This document shows positions 39,483-49,089 of a stretch of DNA of 64,000 nucleotides, piece after piece. Source of the DNA: Nitratireductor sp. B36 (GTDB taxonomy: Bacteria > Pseudomonadota > Alphaproteobacteria > Rhizobiales > Rhizobiaceae); NCBI RefSeq assembly GCF_020833685.1, contig NZ_JACKZY010000003.1:124001-188000 (forward strand). Direction: 5' to 3'. Position 1 is the stretch's first letter. The number at the start of each line of letters is the position of its first letter. Made by a program: the position numbers and the translations under genes. The notes beneath the pieces are model-generated. The model searched no databases, was not told where the DNA came from, and saw nothing but the letters and a program-made list of their open reading frames with translations.

Positions 39483-40838
39483 ATGCAGCCGGCGCCCGCA
39501 CCTGAACGGACGATAACGGCAGACCAGTCCGATTTTGCCTTCACCGATGCGTTGACGGGCCTTGGAAACATGCGCCGGTTCTTCGACAAGATTGATCGAC
39601 TGATCGAGGAGCGCGCCGACGATCCCGCACCCTTCGCCATCGGCGTTCTCGACCTTGACGGCTTCAAACCAATCAATGACCTCTTCGGCCGCGCGGCCGG
39701 CGATGAAATCCTGCAACAGGTCGCCATGCGGCTCCGGGCGGCGATGGATGGCAATTCCACCGTGACACGGATCGGCGCCGATGAATTCGCGTTTCTGTTT
39801 CCCCTCGTCTTCAGCGAAGAAACCGCCCGCGAGAAAACAAGGCTGCTGATTGAAATTCTCTCCGCCCCCTATGACGTGGGTCAGCGCACGGCGCGGCTCT
39901 CGGCTTCGGCCGGCTGCTCGCTCTACTATTCCGAAGAGGAAACAAGCGAGGTTCTGCTCAACAAGGCCGAAACCGCGCTCTATCAGGCAAAACGCACCGG
40001 GCGCGGGGCTGTGGTGGTCTACACCCGCGAGATGGAAGAAGCCGCCAAGCGGGTGACCCATATCGAACAGGCATTGCGACGCGCCGTTGCTGCGGGAGAG
40101 GTGGAGCCGCACTTCCAGCCGATCGTCGATCTTGAAACGCGCCGCACTGTCGGCTTCGAGACACTGGCCCGATGGACAGACCGGGATCTGGGACCCGTCT
40201 CCCCCGGTATTTTCATCCCCATCGCCGAAGAGCGCGGCATTATCGGCCAGCTTTCTCAGCTCGTCCTTCGCAAGGCCACCGAGGCCGCGCGCGACTGGCC
40301 GAAAGACCTGTTTCTGTCCTTCAATCTCTCGCCATCACAGCTCGTGGACCACAATACGGGCCTGCAGATCCTCTCCATACTGGAGCGGACGGGCTTCGAC
40401 CCACGGCGGCTGGAAATCGAAATCACCGAAACCGGCCTTATGAACGACCCTGCTTCGGCCCGCCGCATCGTGGAAGATCTGCGCCGTGTCGGGATCCGCG
40501 TTTCGCTGGATGATTTCGGGACCGGCCAGTCGAGCCTGGGGCGGCTTCGCGAGTTTCACTTCGACAAGCTGAAGATCGACCGCGCCTTCGTTTCTTCCAT
40601 TCTGGAAGATCGTCCGTCCGAACACATCATCCGCGCTATTCTCGCCATGTGCGAAGGGTTGGGGATGGATGTGGTGGCCGAAGGCATCGAGGCGGAGGCC
40701 CAGGCCGACCGCCTGGTGCAATTCGGCTGCGCAGGCGGGCAGGGCTTTCTCTTCGGCCGTCCCTGCAACGCCGACGAGACGCTGGGCTATCTTCGCCAGA
40801 ACAGTTGGTTCCCCGCGCAACGCAAACGCATCATCTGA
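39483..40838 (+). CDS. GGDEF-EAL protein (c-di-GMP phosphodiesterase likely; degenerate GADEF)
   Basis: A 451-residue soluble protein without a sensor domain or membrane segment. Residues 15-175 form a GGDEF domain whose signature is GADEF, with the second glycine lost, so cyclase activity is doubtful. Residues 195-445 are an EAL domain with the catalytic set intact: FETLARW (EAL as ETL), FNLSPSQL, EITETG, DDFGTGQSS, KIDRAFV, EGIEAEAQ and GGQGFLFGRP. It is therefore probably a phosphodiesterase, possibly with a GTP-binding regulatory GGDEF domain. ATG 39483 is preceded by CGGAG. It converges on the RlpA-like gene. Confidence 0.9.
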   Translation: MQPAPAPERTITADQSDFAFTDALTGLGNMRRFFDKIDRLIEERADDPAPFAIGVLDLDGFKPINDLFGRAAGDEILQQVAMRLRAAMDGNSTVTRIGADEFAFLFPLVFSEETAREKTRLLIEILSAPYDVGQRTARLSASAGCSLYYSEEETSEVLLNKAETALYQAKRTGRGAVVVYTREMEEAAKRVTHIEQALRRAVAAGEVEPHFQPIVDLETRRTVGFETLARWTDRDLGPVSPGIFIPIAEERGIIGQLSQLVLRKATEAARDWPKDLFLSFNLSPSQLVDHNTGLQILSILERTGFDPRRLEIEITETGLMNDPASARRIVEDLRRVGIRVSLDDFGTGQSSLGRLREFHFDKLKIDRAFVSSILEDRPSEHIIRAILAMCEGLGMDVVAEGIEAEAQADRLVQFGCAGGQGFLFGRPCNADETLGYLRQNSWFPAQRKRII

Positions 40839-40857
40839 GCAAGCTGGAGCAACCGGT

Positions 40858-41214
40858 TCAGCTTCTTTGCAGGCAGACCCTCGTATGGCCGGCCCGGATG
40901 AAGCCAAGCTTGGCAGCCGCAGCCTTCGACAGATCAAGGATCCGGCCGCGAACAAACGGTCCGCGATCGTTGATCCGCACGACGACGCTGCGTCCATTTC
41001 TCTTATTGGTCACCCGCAGTTTCGTGCCGAAGGGCAGGGTGCGATGCGCCGCGGTCATCGCCGCCGGGTTCATCCGCTCGCCAGAGGCTGTCTTTGAGGT
41101 GAGGGCGTACCAAGAGGCGCCACCGCACTGCGCAAAGGCTGGCACGGTCACCACAGCCAAGAGCAGGGCGGCTGCCGGCGTGATCACCACGCTGCGGGAA
41201 AGTCGCTTATGCAT
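40858..41214 (-). CDS. RlpA-like double-psi beta-barrel exported protein
   Basis: A 118-residue exported protein. Residues 1-28 are a signal peptide ([19 protein letters not shown] to AFA). The mature part is a single DPBB domain of the RlpA type: [29 protein letters not shown], and [20 protein letters not shown] with the catalytic-type Asp. RlpA proteins are septal lytic transglycosylases acting on denuded glycans; this one lacks a SPOR domain and a clear lipobox, so its location and activity are uncertain. I chose ATG 41212-41214 with CAGGA upstream. Confidence 0.9.
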   Translation of the reverse strand: MHKRLSRSVVITPAAALLLAVVTVPAFAQCGGASWYALTSKTASGERMNPAAMTAAHRTLPFGTKLRVTNKRNGRSVVVRINDRGPFVRGRILDLSKAAAAKLGFIRAGHTRVCLQRS

Positions 41215-41304
41215 ATAATCGTCCTGGATTGCGTTGCGGGGCAAAAGGCCCCTTCAAGCGTTTCGCGGAATGGTTAAGGCGATCCACAGGATGGATTTCA
41301 CCCA

Positions 41305-41345
41305 ATTCCGGATGAAAAACCGGAAAACAATGTTTCCGGGAAGCG
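41305..41345. repeat. Extragenic palindrome
   Basis: Contains CCGGAAA (41320-41326) pairing with TTTCCGG (41333-41339) within a larger interrupted palindrome that includes AATTCCGGATGAAAAACCGG. There is no T-tract. It resembles dispersed intergenic palindromes of Hyphomicrobiales and lies between the divergent RlpA-like and diguanylate cyclase genes. Confidence 0.5.
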
Positions 41346-41404
41346 CCTTACCCGCCAAATGAGGCGATGAAGGGGCGTTGTCCCAGCCGGTGGAACCCTC
41401 GCCC

Positions 41405-41420
41405 TTAACGTTGGGGTAAC
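41405..41420 (+). promoter_or_regulatory. Near-consensus CtrA box upstream of the diguanylate cyclase gene
   Basis: TTAACGTTGGGGTAAC matches TTAA-N7-TTAAC except for G in place of the first T of the second half-site. It lies 24 bp before ATG 41444, the same distance as the consensus box before the C93-type protease gene. Confidence 0.45.
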
Positions 41421-41443
41421 GGGCGGCTGATATCCGCCGAACC

Positions 41444-42223
41444 ATGAAACCGGTTCTGCTCAAAGCTGCGATCGCGACGCTTCTTTCCATCATCGCCTCA
41501 CTGGCGATCTCCTGGGTGGCGATCCGCCTGACCGGCGGTTCCATGAATTGGTTTGGCGTCTTCATGAGCACGCTGTGCCCGCTGCTGATCGCATTCCCGG
41601 CCAGCGCCTTCACGTTCTACCAGAATCACAGGATTGCGCTGGCGCATCAGGAACTCGAGGCTGCCCACCGCGAACTCGCAGGCCTCTATCGCAGGCTTGC
41701 CGCATCCGCACGCATCGATGACATGACCGGACTGCTCAATCGGAACACCTTCATCGAGGAGCTGAACCAGGCAGGACGGCAGGGCGCAGGCGGCGTCTTG
41801 CTCATCATCGATGCCGACGACTTCAAGGGCATCAACGACACGCACGGACATCTGACCGGGGACCGTGCGCTCGCCGCAATCGCGACTGTCATTCAGGGCT
41901 TGTTTGGCGCGGAAGGCATTGCCGGGCGGATCGGCGGCGAGGAGTTCGGCGTGTTTTTGAAAGGCGCGTCCCTTTCCCGCGGCAGAGCAGTTGCCGAACG
42001 TTTGCGGCGAAGTGTCGAGCGGATCGAAGTCCGGACGGTACAAGGCGGGACAGCCCGACTCAGTGTCAGCATCGGGGTGTCATTCGTGGAGGCGGGTGCG
42101 GACTTTTCCACGCTGATGGCAATCGCCGACGAACTGCTTTACGCAGCGAAGGGGCGAGGCCGCAACCAGGTGTGCGCGCCAGACCCGGAGACGGTGACCG
42201 TACAGCTGCGCACGGCTTCCTGA
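41444..42223 (+). CDS. Membrane-anchored diguanylate cyclase (GGDEF)
   Basis: A 259-residue protein with two N-terminal transmembrane helices (residues 5-27 and 38-60), a short coiled-coil linker (LAHQELEAAHRELAGLYRRL) and a GGDEF domain from about residue 85. The active site is RIGGEEFG, and the GTP-binding DDMTGLLNRNTF and DADDFKGINDTHGH motifs are intact. The RxxD inhibitory site expected just before the signature is absent (FGAEGIAG), so product inhibition at this site is not expected. It makes c-di-GMP from two GTP. A CtrA-like box precedes it. Confidence 0.92.
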   Translation: MKPVLLKAAIATLLSIIASLAISWVAIRLTGGSMNWFGVFMSTLCPLLIAFPASAFTFYQNHRIALAHQELEAAHRELAGLYRRLAASARIDDMTGLLNRNTFIEELNQAGRQGAGGVLLIIDADDFKGINDTHGHLTGDRALAAIATVIQGLFGAEGIAGRIGGEEFGVFLKGASLSRGRAVAERLRRSVERIEVRTVQGGTARLSVSIGVSFVEAGADFSTLMAIADELLYAAKGRGRNQVCAPDPETVTVQLRTAS

Positions 42224-42302
42224 AGGCCCAGCCTCACCCAAATGAAAAGCGCTGCGGAAACGATCACGCAGCGCCGGAAAATACACATTCGATATGAAAG
42301 AA

Positions 42303-42387
42303 TGGTGCCCAGGAGAGGACTCGAACCTCCACGCCTCGCGGCACACGGACCTGAACCGTGCGCGTCTACCAATTCCGCCACCTGGGC
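42303..42387 (-). tRNA. tRNA-Leu (CAG anticodon)
   Basis: On the minus strand an 85-nt cloverleaf begins GCCCAGGTGGCGGAATTGGT and ends CCTGGGCACCA with encoded CCA. The 7-bp acceptor stem is GCCCAGG/CCTGGGC. The D-loop contains GGTAGACGC, the anticodon stem-loop is CACGG-TTCAGGT-CCGTG (anticodon CAG), and a long class II variable arm and GGTTCGAGTCC T-arm follow. All features fit tRNA-Leu reading CUG. Confidence 0.97.
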
Positions 42388-42494
42388 AGGTGTGCGATGC
42401 CGATGTAAGGGCCAAGCCCGTCCGTGTCAACGCGGATTCTTGTTGTTTGTCAGGAAAATGACAAAGCCCGACACCGTGGACTTTCACGAAAGCG

Positions 42495-42522
42495 GGCAGG
42501 GGTGCCGTGGAGCCGCCCTGCC
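42495..42522 (-). terminator. Stem-loop downstream of gpmA
   Basis: GGCAGGG (42495-42501) pairs with CCCTGCC (42516-42522), beginning 8 bp after the gpmA stop on the minus strand. A second hairpin with GCCCG/CGGGC arms follows at about 42467-42497, then TTTGTCATTTTCC. There is no long T-run, so termination is plausible but not certain. Confidence 0.4.
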
Positions 42523-42530
42523 GTCATGGA

Positions 42531-43151
42531 TCAATCTTCCAGAACCTCTTTCGACGCCACGGTCGAATCAGCGTTGAGCTTGTAGACAATGGGAACGCCG
42601 GTGGCGATTTCCATCTTCACGATCTCCTCGCCTGAAAGACCGTCGAGCGCCATGACGAGGGCGCGCAGCGAATTGCCATGGGCGGCCACCAGAACCGTCT
42701 CGCCGCGCAGCACATGCGGCAGGATCTCGTGCAGGAAATAGGGCCAAACGCGTGCGCCCGTGTCCTTCAGGCTCTCGCCACCGGGGGGTGGCGTGTCGTA
42801 GGAACGGCGCCAGATATGCACCTGCTCCTCACCCCATTTGGCGCGTGCATCGTCCTTGTTGAGGCCCGAAAGATCGCCATAGTCGCGCTCATTGAGCGCC
42901 TGATCCCGGATGGTCTCCAGATCCTCCATCCCGAGCTCTTTGAGGATGTGGTCGTTGGTGACCTGCGCGCGCGAGAGGACCGAGGTGTAGGCGATGTCCG
43001 GCTTGAAGCCACGGGCCTTCAGCCGGCGTCCGGCATCCTTTGCTTCCTCATGGCCTTTCTCGGTGAGGCCCGGATCGCGCCAGCCGGTGAACAGGTTCTT
43101 CAGGTTCCATTCGCTCTGACCGTGACGAACGAGAATGAGGGTGCCGGACAT
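42531..43151 (-). CDS. gpmA: 2,3-bisphosphoglycerate-dependent phosphoglycerate mutase
   Basis: GpmA interconverts 3- and 2-phosphoglycerate in glycolysis and gluconeogenesis. The 206-residue enzyme has the phosphohistidine motif [10 protein letters not shown] (His at about residue 9), the catalytic-Glu segment [14 protein letters not shown] and the second histidine in [13 protein letters not shown]. It is shorter than E. coli GpmA (250), as is usual in alphaproteobacteria. I chose ATG 43149-43151, with AAGGA 7 bp upstream. It follows dapB by 32 bp on the same strand. Confidence 0.97.
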   Translation of the reverse strand: MSGTLILVRHGQSEWNLKNLFTGWRDPGLTEKGHEEAKDAGRRLKARGFKPDIAYTSVLSRAQVTNDHILKELGMEDLETIRDQALNERDYGDLSGLNKDDARAKWGEEQVHIWRRSYDTPPPGGESLKDTGARVWPYFLHEILPHVLRGETVLVAAHGNSLRALVMALDGLSGEEIVKMEIATGVPIVYKLNADSTVASKEVLED

Positions 43152-43183
43152 GGTGCGTTCCTTGTTGCTTCGTGGTGGAAGGT

Positions 43184-43996
43184 TCAGTTGAGCCCGAGCA
43201 CATCGAGCATGGAATAGAGGCCGGGCTTGCGGCCATGGGCCCAAAGGGCGGCCTTTGCCGCCCCATGGGCGAAGATGCCACGATCCTCAGCCTGATGCGA
43301 AAGCGTGATGCGCTCACCGGCACCAGCCAGAATGACCGAGTGTTCGCCGACAACGGAACCGCCGCGCAGCGTGGCAAAGCCGATCGTGCCTTCCTCGCGC
43401 GGGCCGGTCTGCCCGTCGCGCACACGCACACTCTTTTCCGCAAGCGCGATTTCGCGACCCTTTGCAGCGGCCTCGCCAAGAAGCAGAGCCGTGCCGGAGG
43501 GGGCATCGACCTTGTGACGATGGTGCATCTCCAGGACCTCGATGTCGAAATCGGACGCCTCCAGCGCGCGGGCGGCCTTTTCGACCAGTACGGCGAGAAG
43601 GTTCACTCCAAGGCTCATATTGCCTGATTTCACGATGGTGGCGTGGTGGGAAGCGGCCTTGATCTTCGCTTCGTGTTCCGGTGCGAAGCCCGTTGTGCCG
43701 ATCACATGGACAATCTGCGCCTGAGCGGCATAGCCGGCAAACTCCACGCTGGAGTCCGGCGCGGTGAAATCCAGCACGCCATCGGCCTTCGCGAAGGCTG
43801 CCAGCGGGTCATCGGTGATGGCGACATCGATCGTGCCGATGCCGGCAAGCTCACCCGCATCGCGGCCAAGGAACGGAGAACCCGGACGCTCCACGGCGGC
43901 TGCCACACGCAACCCCTCCATGGCATGCACGGTGCGGATGAGCGTCTGCCCCATGCGGCCGGCCGCGCCGACGATGACAAGCCCCATATCGCTCAT
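43184..43996 (-). CDS. dapB: 4-hydroxy-tetrahydrodipicolinate reductase
   Basis: DapB reduces the dihydrodipicolinate precursor in lysine and meso-diaminopimelate synthesis, using NAD(P)H. The 270-residue protein has the dinucleotide loop [13 protein letters not shown], the GTTGF turn and the catalytic motif [15 protein letters not shown] with the proton-donor histidine and lysine. The length is standard. Its start overlaps the stop of the ABC transporter gene by 4 bp (ATGA), so the transporter, dapB and gpmA form one unit. Confidence 0.97.
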   Translation of the reverse strand: MSDMGLVIVGAAGRMGQTLIRTVHAMEGLRVAAAVERPGSPFLGRDAGELAGIGTIDVAITDDPLAAFAKADGVLDFTAPDSSVEFAGYAAQAQIVHVIGTTGFAPEHEAKIKAASHHATIVKSGNMSLGVNLLAVLVEKAARALEASDFDIEVLEMHHRHKVDAPSGTALLLGEAAAKGREIALAEKSVRVRDGQTGPREEGTIGFATLRGGSVVGEHSVILAGAGERITLSHQAEDRGIFAHGAAKAALWAHGRKPGLYSMLDVLGLN

Positions 43997-45813
43997 GTGT
44001 TCTGCTCCTGCGGCTCTGATGCGGTGGTGTTGGCGAGCAGGTTCTCGCCCTTCTGGCTTTGCATTCGGTGGAAGCGTGCATAGATGCCATGTGGCTTGGC
44101 GAGGAGGCTCTCATGGGTGCCTTCCTCAACCAGATGCCCTTCTTCCAGAACGATGATGCGGTCGGAATTGACCACGGTGGAGAGCCGATGTGCGATGACG
44201 AGCGTGGTGCGGCTTTCCATGATGCCTTCCAGCGCCTGCTGGACCCGGGCCTCGGACTCGTTGTCGAGTGCGGAGGTCGCCTCGTCGAGGAGAAGGATCG
44301 GCGCGTCGCGCACGATGGCCCGGGCAATGGAGATGCGCTGACGCTGGCCGCCGGAAAGATTGGCGCCATTCTCGCCCACCAGCGTGTCATAACCTTTTGC
44401 CTGCTGGCGGATGAACTCGTCGGCAAAGGCAAGTCTTGCTGCTTCCTCCACCTCCGCGTCGGTTGCGTCCGGGCGGCCATAACGGATGTTGTCGCGGATT
44501 GTGCCCTCGAACAGATAAGGCTGCTGCGACACATAGGCGATGGCATTGCGCAGCGAGCTCTTGGTGACGGACGAAATATCTTGCCCGTCAATCTCGATCT
44601 TGCCGCCATCGAGATCGTAGAAACGCTGGAGAAGCGCAAAGAGCGTGGACTTGCCGGCACCCGACGGGCCCACGATGGCCGTGGTTTCACCCGCCTTTGC
44701 AACAAAGCTGACGCCGTGCAGAACGGGCAGATCGTCACCATAGGAAAAGGCGACCTTGTCGAAGGTGACCGTGCCCTCACTGACCGAAAGCGTGCCTGCC
44801 CCCGGCGCATCGCGTTGCTGCGGCTCGGTGTCGAGGATCTCGTAGATCATGCGCGCATTGACCAGCGCGCGTTCCAGATTGACCTGGACGCGGGCAAGCT
44901 TGCGCACGGGATCATAGGCCAGAAGCAGAGCGGTGATGAAGGCGAAAACGGACCCCGGCGGCTGCGCGCTGACGGATGCGCGCCAAGCGGCATAGCCTAT
45001 CACGCCGGCAATCGCCAGGCCGGCCAGAAGCTCGGTGATGGGGCCAAGCCGCTCGGAGACGCGGGCGATCTTGTTGGAGCGGTCCTCGGCATAGGAAATC
45101 AGCCCTGACATTTTGTCCGAAAGCTGCTTCTCCATGGTGAAGGCCTTGATGATGGCGATGCCCTGAACCGATTCCTGCATGGCTCCCAGCAAGCGGGAGT
45201 TCACATCGACGGCCTCACGCGTGACGCGGCGCAGGCGGCGCATCAGATAATTGACCGAATAGATGAGCGGCGGGCCAATGACCAAAGCGATGACCGAGAG
45301 CAGGGGGTCCTGCATCACCATGACAGCCACGAGACCGATAAGCGTGACCAGATCTCGGGCAATGGAAGCGACCGTCATGTTGAGCAGGTCGCGGATGCCC
45401 GTCACGTTCTGGCTGATCTGAGCGGCAAGCTGGCCGGAACGCGTGGTGGTGAAATAATCGATGCCAAGCCGCATGAGATGATCGAACATGCGCTGCTGGT
45501 AGCGGGCGACGATGTTGTTGCCGATCTTTGCCAGCATGACCGACTGGCCATAGGTGGCGAAACCGCGGATGGCGAAGGCAGCCACGATGGCGCCGCAAAT
45601 CCAGCCGACCAGTTCCCAGCGCTGGCGATAGAACACCTCGTCGATGATGTCGCGCATGATCCAAGCGCTGAAAGCGGTGGTCGCGGCGATGGCCAACATG
45701 CAGGCAATCGCGATCGCATAATGGCCGATATAGTCGCGACCGTTTTCCGCGAAGATGCGGCGAATGACAGGAAGAACGTCTCCCACATCCGCCTTGTTCT
45801 TTCCAAGCTTCAA
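43993..45813 (-). CDS. MsbA-like ABC exporter (fused permease/ATPase)
   Basis: A 606-residue type IV ABC half-transporter that should work as a homodimer. The N-terminal half has six transmembrane helices with an ABC exporter loop ([19 protein letters not shown]). The C-terminal ATPase has Walker [17 protein letters not shown]-loop [11 protein letters not shown], signature [14 protein letters not shown], Walker [13 protein letters not shown] and the H-loop IAHRLSTV. It resembles lipid/multidrug exporters (MsbA, LmrA); the substrate is unknown. The start is TTG 45811-45813 with AGGAACGG 9 bp upstream. It overlaps dapB by 4 bp. Confidence 0.92.
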   Translation of the reverse strand: MKLGKNKADVGDVLPVIRRIFAENGRDYIGHYAIAIACMLAIAATTAFSAWIMRDIIDEVFYRQRWELVGWICGAIVAAFAIRGFATYGQSVMLAKIGNNIVARYQQRMFDHLMRLGIDYFTTTRSGQLAAQISQNVTGIRDLLNMTVASIARDLVTLIGLVAVMVMQDPLLSVIALVIGPPLIYSVNYLMRRLRRVTREAVDVNSRLLGAMQESVQGIAIIKAFTMEKQLSDKMSGLISYAEDRSNKIARVSERLGPITELLAGLAIAGVIGYAAWRASVSAQPPGSVFAFITALLLAYDPVRKLARVQVNLERALVNARMIYEILDTEPQQRDAPGAGTLSVSEGTVTFDKVAFSYGDDLPVLHGVSFVAKAGETTAIVGPSGAGKSTLFALLQRFYDLDGGKIEIDGQDISSVTKSSLRNAIAYVSQQPYLFEGTIRDNIRYGRPDATDAEVEEAARLAFADEFIRQQAKGYDTLVGENGANLSGGQRQRISIARAIVRDAPILLLDEATSALDNESEARVQQALEGIMESRTTLVIAHRLSTVVNSDRIIVLEEGHLVEEGTHESLLAKPHGIYARFHRMQSQKGENLLANTTASEPQEQNT

Positions 45814-45930
45814 AACATCCGTTCCTGTTCAGCCAAGCGGCCGGGCGTGAGCGGCCGCACTTTTTCAGCAACAGGCTATGCCCGTTCGACCGCGCTCATG
45901 CAACGGTGAATCCTGCCCCGGCAGCCGCTT

Positions 45931-46959
45931 TCATGCGGTCTTCCAGCGCCGCCCCTGGGTTTCGATTCCGAAACGAACGGGTGTGCGGGCATAGGCGGCG
46001 AGGCCAACAAGAGCAGCTTTTGGGTGCGTGATGACGTAGACAGGAATGTCCTTTACCAGAGCTCCGTGCGGTGCCTTGTCTTCGAAAGCTGCTCGGAAAT
46101 GGCCGTTCTTGAGCGTCGGAACGATTTTCTGCGCGATGCCGCCGCTCAGATACACGCCGCCCCGCGCCATGAAGATGAGCGCCATGTCGCCGGCAAGCCG
46201 CCCCAGATAGGTGACAAAGAGATCAAGCGTCTCGACCGCCACGGGATCGGACCCTTCGAGACCGGCGCTGCTGATCTCCGCAGGTGTCTCGTGAACCGGC
46301 TTCTTGCCGTCGGCAGCATTGATTGCACGGTAGAGATTCACCATGCCGCGCCCGCACAGGATCTGCTCAGCGGCAACGCGACCCTCAATACGCTCCAGAT
46401 GCGGAAAAATCTCGAGATCGCGCTCGGAGCGCGGACCCATATCGACGTGCCCGCCTTCGCCCGGCACCGGAAACCAGGTGTGCTGCGCGTGAACCAGGCC
46501 GGCCATGCCAAGCCCTGTTCCGGGTCCAAGGACCACGCGACTGCCGGTGGCTTCCGACCTCCCGGGACAGACCATTTCCAGATTGTCGTCGTCGAGCGCG
46601 ACCACAGCCAGCGCCTGGGCTTCGAAATCATTGATGACGATGATGTCGCTAAAACCCATCGTCTCCATCATCTTCCGCGGACGCACGACCCAGTCGCAGT
46701 TGGTCAGGTCGATCTCATCGCCCTCGACCGGACCAGCCACCGCCAGCACCGCCGATTGCGGGATGATGGAGGTGCGGTCGAGGATGGCGCTCTGGATGGC
46801 TTCGTCGATGGTCGCGAAGTCCGCGGTTTGCACCACCGGAAATGTTTTCGGCTCGGCGTTGGAGTCCACCAGGATGGCGAAGCGCGCATTGGTGCCGCCA
46901 ATGTCGCCGATCAGGACGGGAAATCGCAGGGCTGTATCGTTCTCATTCTTGAAATGCAT
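45931..46959 (-). CDS. glk: Glucokinase
   Basis: Glk phosphorylates glucose with ATP for entry into the Entner-Doudoroff pathway. The 342-residue protein is of the proteobacterial Glk family: the phosphate-1 motif is [13 protein letters not shown], then [11 protein letters not shown] (catalytic Asp), [12 protein letters not shown] and [14 protein letters not shown]. The length is normal. I chose ATG 46957-46959 ([10 protein letters not shown]) without a strong ribosome site; an upstream in-frame start adds 10 residues. A consensus CtrA-type site lies 39 bp upstream on the same strand. Confidence 0.95.
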   Translation of the reverse strand: MHFKNENDTALRFPVLIGDIGGTNARFAILVDSNAEPKTFPVVQTADFATIDEAIQSAILDRTSIIPQSAVLAVAGPVEGDEIDLTNCDWVVRPRKMMETMGFSDIIVINDFEAQALAVVALDDDNLEMVCPGRSEATGSRVVLGPGTGLGMAGLVHAQHTWFPVPGEGGHVDMGPRSERDLEIFPHLERIEGRVAAEQILCGRGMVNLYRAINAADGKKPVHETPAEISSAGLEGSDPVAVETLDLFVTYLGRLAGDMALIFMARGGVYLSGGIAQKIVPTLKNGHFRAAFEDKAPHGALVKDIPVYVITHPKAALVGLAAYARTPVRFGIETQGRRWKTA

Positions 46960-46997
46960 GGCACAGACTCTGACGATTTGCCGCTTCAAAGATAGGG

Positions 46998-47013
46998 GTT
47001 AAAGCGGAATTAA
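46998..47013 (-). promoter_or_regulatory. CtrA-type site upstream of glk
   Basis: On the minus strand TTAATTCCGCTTTAAC is an exact TTAA-N7-TTAAC match. A third TTAA follows at 47019-47022. The site is 39 bp upstream of the glk start. Three TTAA words close together could be a real site or an AT-rich chance cluster. Confidence 0.45.
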
Positions 47014-47087
47014 ATCGGTTAAAGACGGAACGCAAGCGCGCCGACAGCAAAAAGTCTGCGCGCCTGCCGCATCCGTGCCGATTGGTT

Positions 47088-48131
47088 TTACTGAAACCCG
47101 GGCCTATTGGTCGGTCGGGGAACCCGTGCGGGCGGCATCGCCGACAGGACACTGGCAGGGCTGGCGGGCTGGTAGCCGAGTACAGGCAGATCAGCCGCTG
47201 CAGCCTGCGGAACTCCCCCCTGACCGGCCACCGTCACCGCAGCTTCGGAATCCGGACTGGGTGCATCGAGGACAGCCCGACAGGCGGAGGGCAGAGCCGC
47301 CATGGTCATCACGTCCCGGGCTTTGGGCTTGGCGGGGCCCTTCGCCGGCCTCCATGGTTCATCTGTGAACCACCATGCAAGTGAATCATCGCACCCTTCA
47401 CTGCGAGGGGGCGGGCTTTGCGGTTTGCAGCCGGTGGAGCCAGCCGGGCAACCGATGCGGACATGAAAATGGTAGTGATGCCCCCAGAATGGCCTGATCT
47501 TGCTCAGCCAGGAGCGATCACCGCGCACGGTATCGCAAAGCTTCTTCTTGATACCCGGATGAACGAGAATTCGCTCGACTTCGGAATAACTTGCCGCGCG
47601 ACGCAAAACCGCTTCGTGGGCGGGAGACCATTTTTTGTCGTCGACGTAGAGGGAATCGTTCTTCAGCATCGAGACGGCGCTGATGCGTTCGCGATCCGTC
47701 ACACTCATGCGCTGGGCTGGCATCGGGGTGAACCAGATATCGGCATCCAGCCCGATCTGATGCGACGCATGACCGGAAAGCATGGGACCGCCGCGCGGCT
47801 GCGAAATGTCCCCGACGAGAAGCCCGCGCCAGCCGTCCTGCGCGGCTTCTCTCGACAAACGCTCCAGCAGTGAGATCAAGGCAGGATGCCCCCAACGACG
47901 GTTGCGCGAGAGGCGCATGGCCTGCCAGTGCGGCCCATCAGGTGCAATTGCAACGCCGCCCGAAAAACAGCCCTTGGAGTAAAAACCATAGGCTGCCGGC
48001 CGTGTGGCGGCCGGGAGTTTCTTGGCTCCAAAAAGCTCCTTGGCGAGAGGTTCGGCCTGAACGGAGGCAATTGTGGTGCAAAGGCCAAGCATGGCCAGGG
48101 CCACCAATTTGAAAGTCCGTTGGAATCGCAT
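47088..48131 (-). CDS. mepA: Penicillin-insensitive murein endopeptidase
   Basis: MepA cleaves D-Ala-mDAP crosslinks of peptidoglycan in the periplasm and belongs to the LAS zinc metallopeptidases. The 347-residue protein has a signal peptide (MRFQRTFKLVALAMLGLCTT... ending near VQAEP), the zinc ligands in SGHASHQIGLDADIW (His and Asp), and HHYHFHVRIGCP with the third ligand. Paired cysteines typical of the family are present. The C-terminal 90 residues are Pro/Ala-rich and disordered-looking, longer than E. coli MepA (274). Confidence 0.94.
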   Translation of the reverse strand: MRFQRTFKLVALAMLGLCTTIASVQAEPLAKELFGAKKLPAATRPAAYGFYSKGCFSGGVAIAPDGPHWQAMRLSRNRRWGHPALISLLERLSREAAQDGWRGLLVGDISQPRGGPMLSGHASHQIGLDADIWFTPMPAQRMSVTDRERISAVSMLKNDSLYVDDKKWSPAHEAVLRRAASYSEVERILVHPGIKKKLCDTVRGDRSWLSKIRPFWGHHYHFHVRIGCPAGSTGCKPQSPPPRSEGCDDSLAWWFTDEPWRPAKGPAKPKARDVMTMAALPSACRAVLDAPSPDSEAAVTVAGQGGVPQAAAADLPVLGYQPASPASVLSAMPPARVPRPTNRPGFQ

Positions 48132-48204
48132 CGCTTCCTCGTTGTCAGCCCACCCGCGCGATCATCGAATCATAACATGCTTGCCATTCGCTTACCGCAT
48201 TCGT

Positions 48205-49089
48205 TTACGAATCCGCTTCACGCCAGCTTCCGTCTGCCCACATGGTTTCGAGCGCGGCGCGATACTCGGGATGCCGCATCCGGTAGCCCGTGCCTTTGAG
48301 CCGCGCATTCGAAACACGTTTGCACTCGCCATAGAACGACCGCCCCATGGGAGAGAGGTCCGCGTCTTCAAATGATACTTCTGGCGGTGGCTCGCGGTCT
48401 GCCAGAGCGGCAGCATGGGCCACCACGTCCTGTGGAGGCGATGGCGCATCATCGGTCACGTTGAAGATGCCCGTCTCGAAACGGCGTGCAAGATGCGCCG
48501 TTGCGCCGGCGATGTCGTCCACGTGAATGCGATTGAACACCTGGCCCGGTTTGACGATGCGGCGTGCCTTTCCCGCTTCGAGACTGCAGAACGCATTGCG
48601 CCCCGGCCCGTAAATCCCGGACAGGCGGATGATGGCGACGGGCAGATTGAGCTCTGCGCCAAGTCTCATCCAGTCGTTCTCTGCGACCAGCCTCTGCTTC
48701 GAACGGTCGGAGACCGGGTCGCAGGTTGCGGTTTCATCCACCCATGCTCCGCCATGATCTCCGTAAACGCCGACTGTTGAGAGATAGCCGATCCATTTGA
48801 GCGAGGGCATGGCCCGGGAGATGATTTCGCGCCCGGCAGCCAGTACGGGATCGCCTTCAGCGTCCGGTGCTATGCTGACGATGAGATGCGTGGTGGAGGC
48901 CAGCGCATCTTTCGCTTCGGCAGGAATGGTGCCCTGAAACAAGTAGGGCACGATGCCCGCGCGCTTCAGGCCATCGGTTTTTTCGGCACTTCGCGTGGTG
49001 CCGGCCACGAAGGCCGCTTCACCAGACACCTCGCGGGCGATGGCCCGACCGGAATAGCCTGCGCCGAAGATGAAGAATCGCTTGGTCAT
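48205..49089 (-). CDS. SDR family NAD-dependent epimerase/dehydratase-like protein
   Basis: A 294-residue atypical SDR (YeeZ/SDR a5-like). The dinucleotide-binding motif is [14 protein letters not shown], close to the N-terminus; a [13 protein letters not shown] segment holds a Ser/Tyr pair, but the usual YxxxK is not clear (QRLVAEN). It is cytosolic and its substrate is unknown. I chose ATG 49087-49089 (MTKRFFIF), which overlaps the queG stop by 4 bp (ATGA) and shows translational coupling. It is the third gene of the GST-queG-SDR run. Confidence 0.87.
   Translation of the reverse strand: MTKRFFIFGAGYSGRAIAREVSGEAAFVAGTTRSAEKTDGLKRAGIVPYLFQGTIPAEAKDALASTTHLIVSIAPDAEGDPVLAAGREIISRAMPSLKWIGYLSTVGVYGDHGGAWVDETATCDPVSDRSKQRLVAENDWMRLGAELNLPVAIIRLSGIYGPGRNAFCSLEAGKARRIVKPGQVFNRIHVDDIAGATAHLARRFETGIFNVTDDAPSPPQDVVAHAAALADREPPPEVSFEDADLSPMGRSFYGECKRVSNARLKGTGYRMRHPEYRAALETMWADGSWREADS

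Noticed and set aside
41305-41345. Rho-independent terminator for the RlpA-like gene
   Set aside because: It lies upstream of that gene, not downstream, and has no T-tract; better read as a dispersed palindrome.
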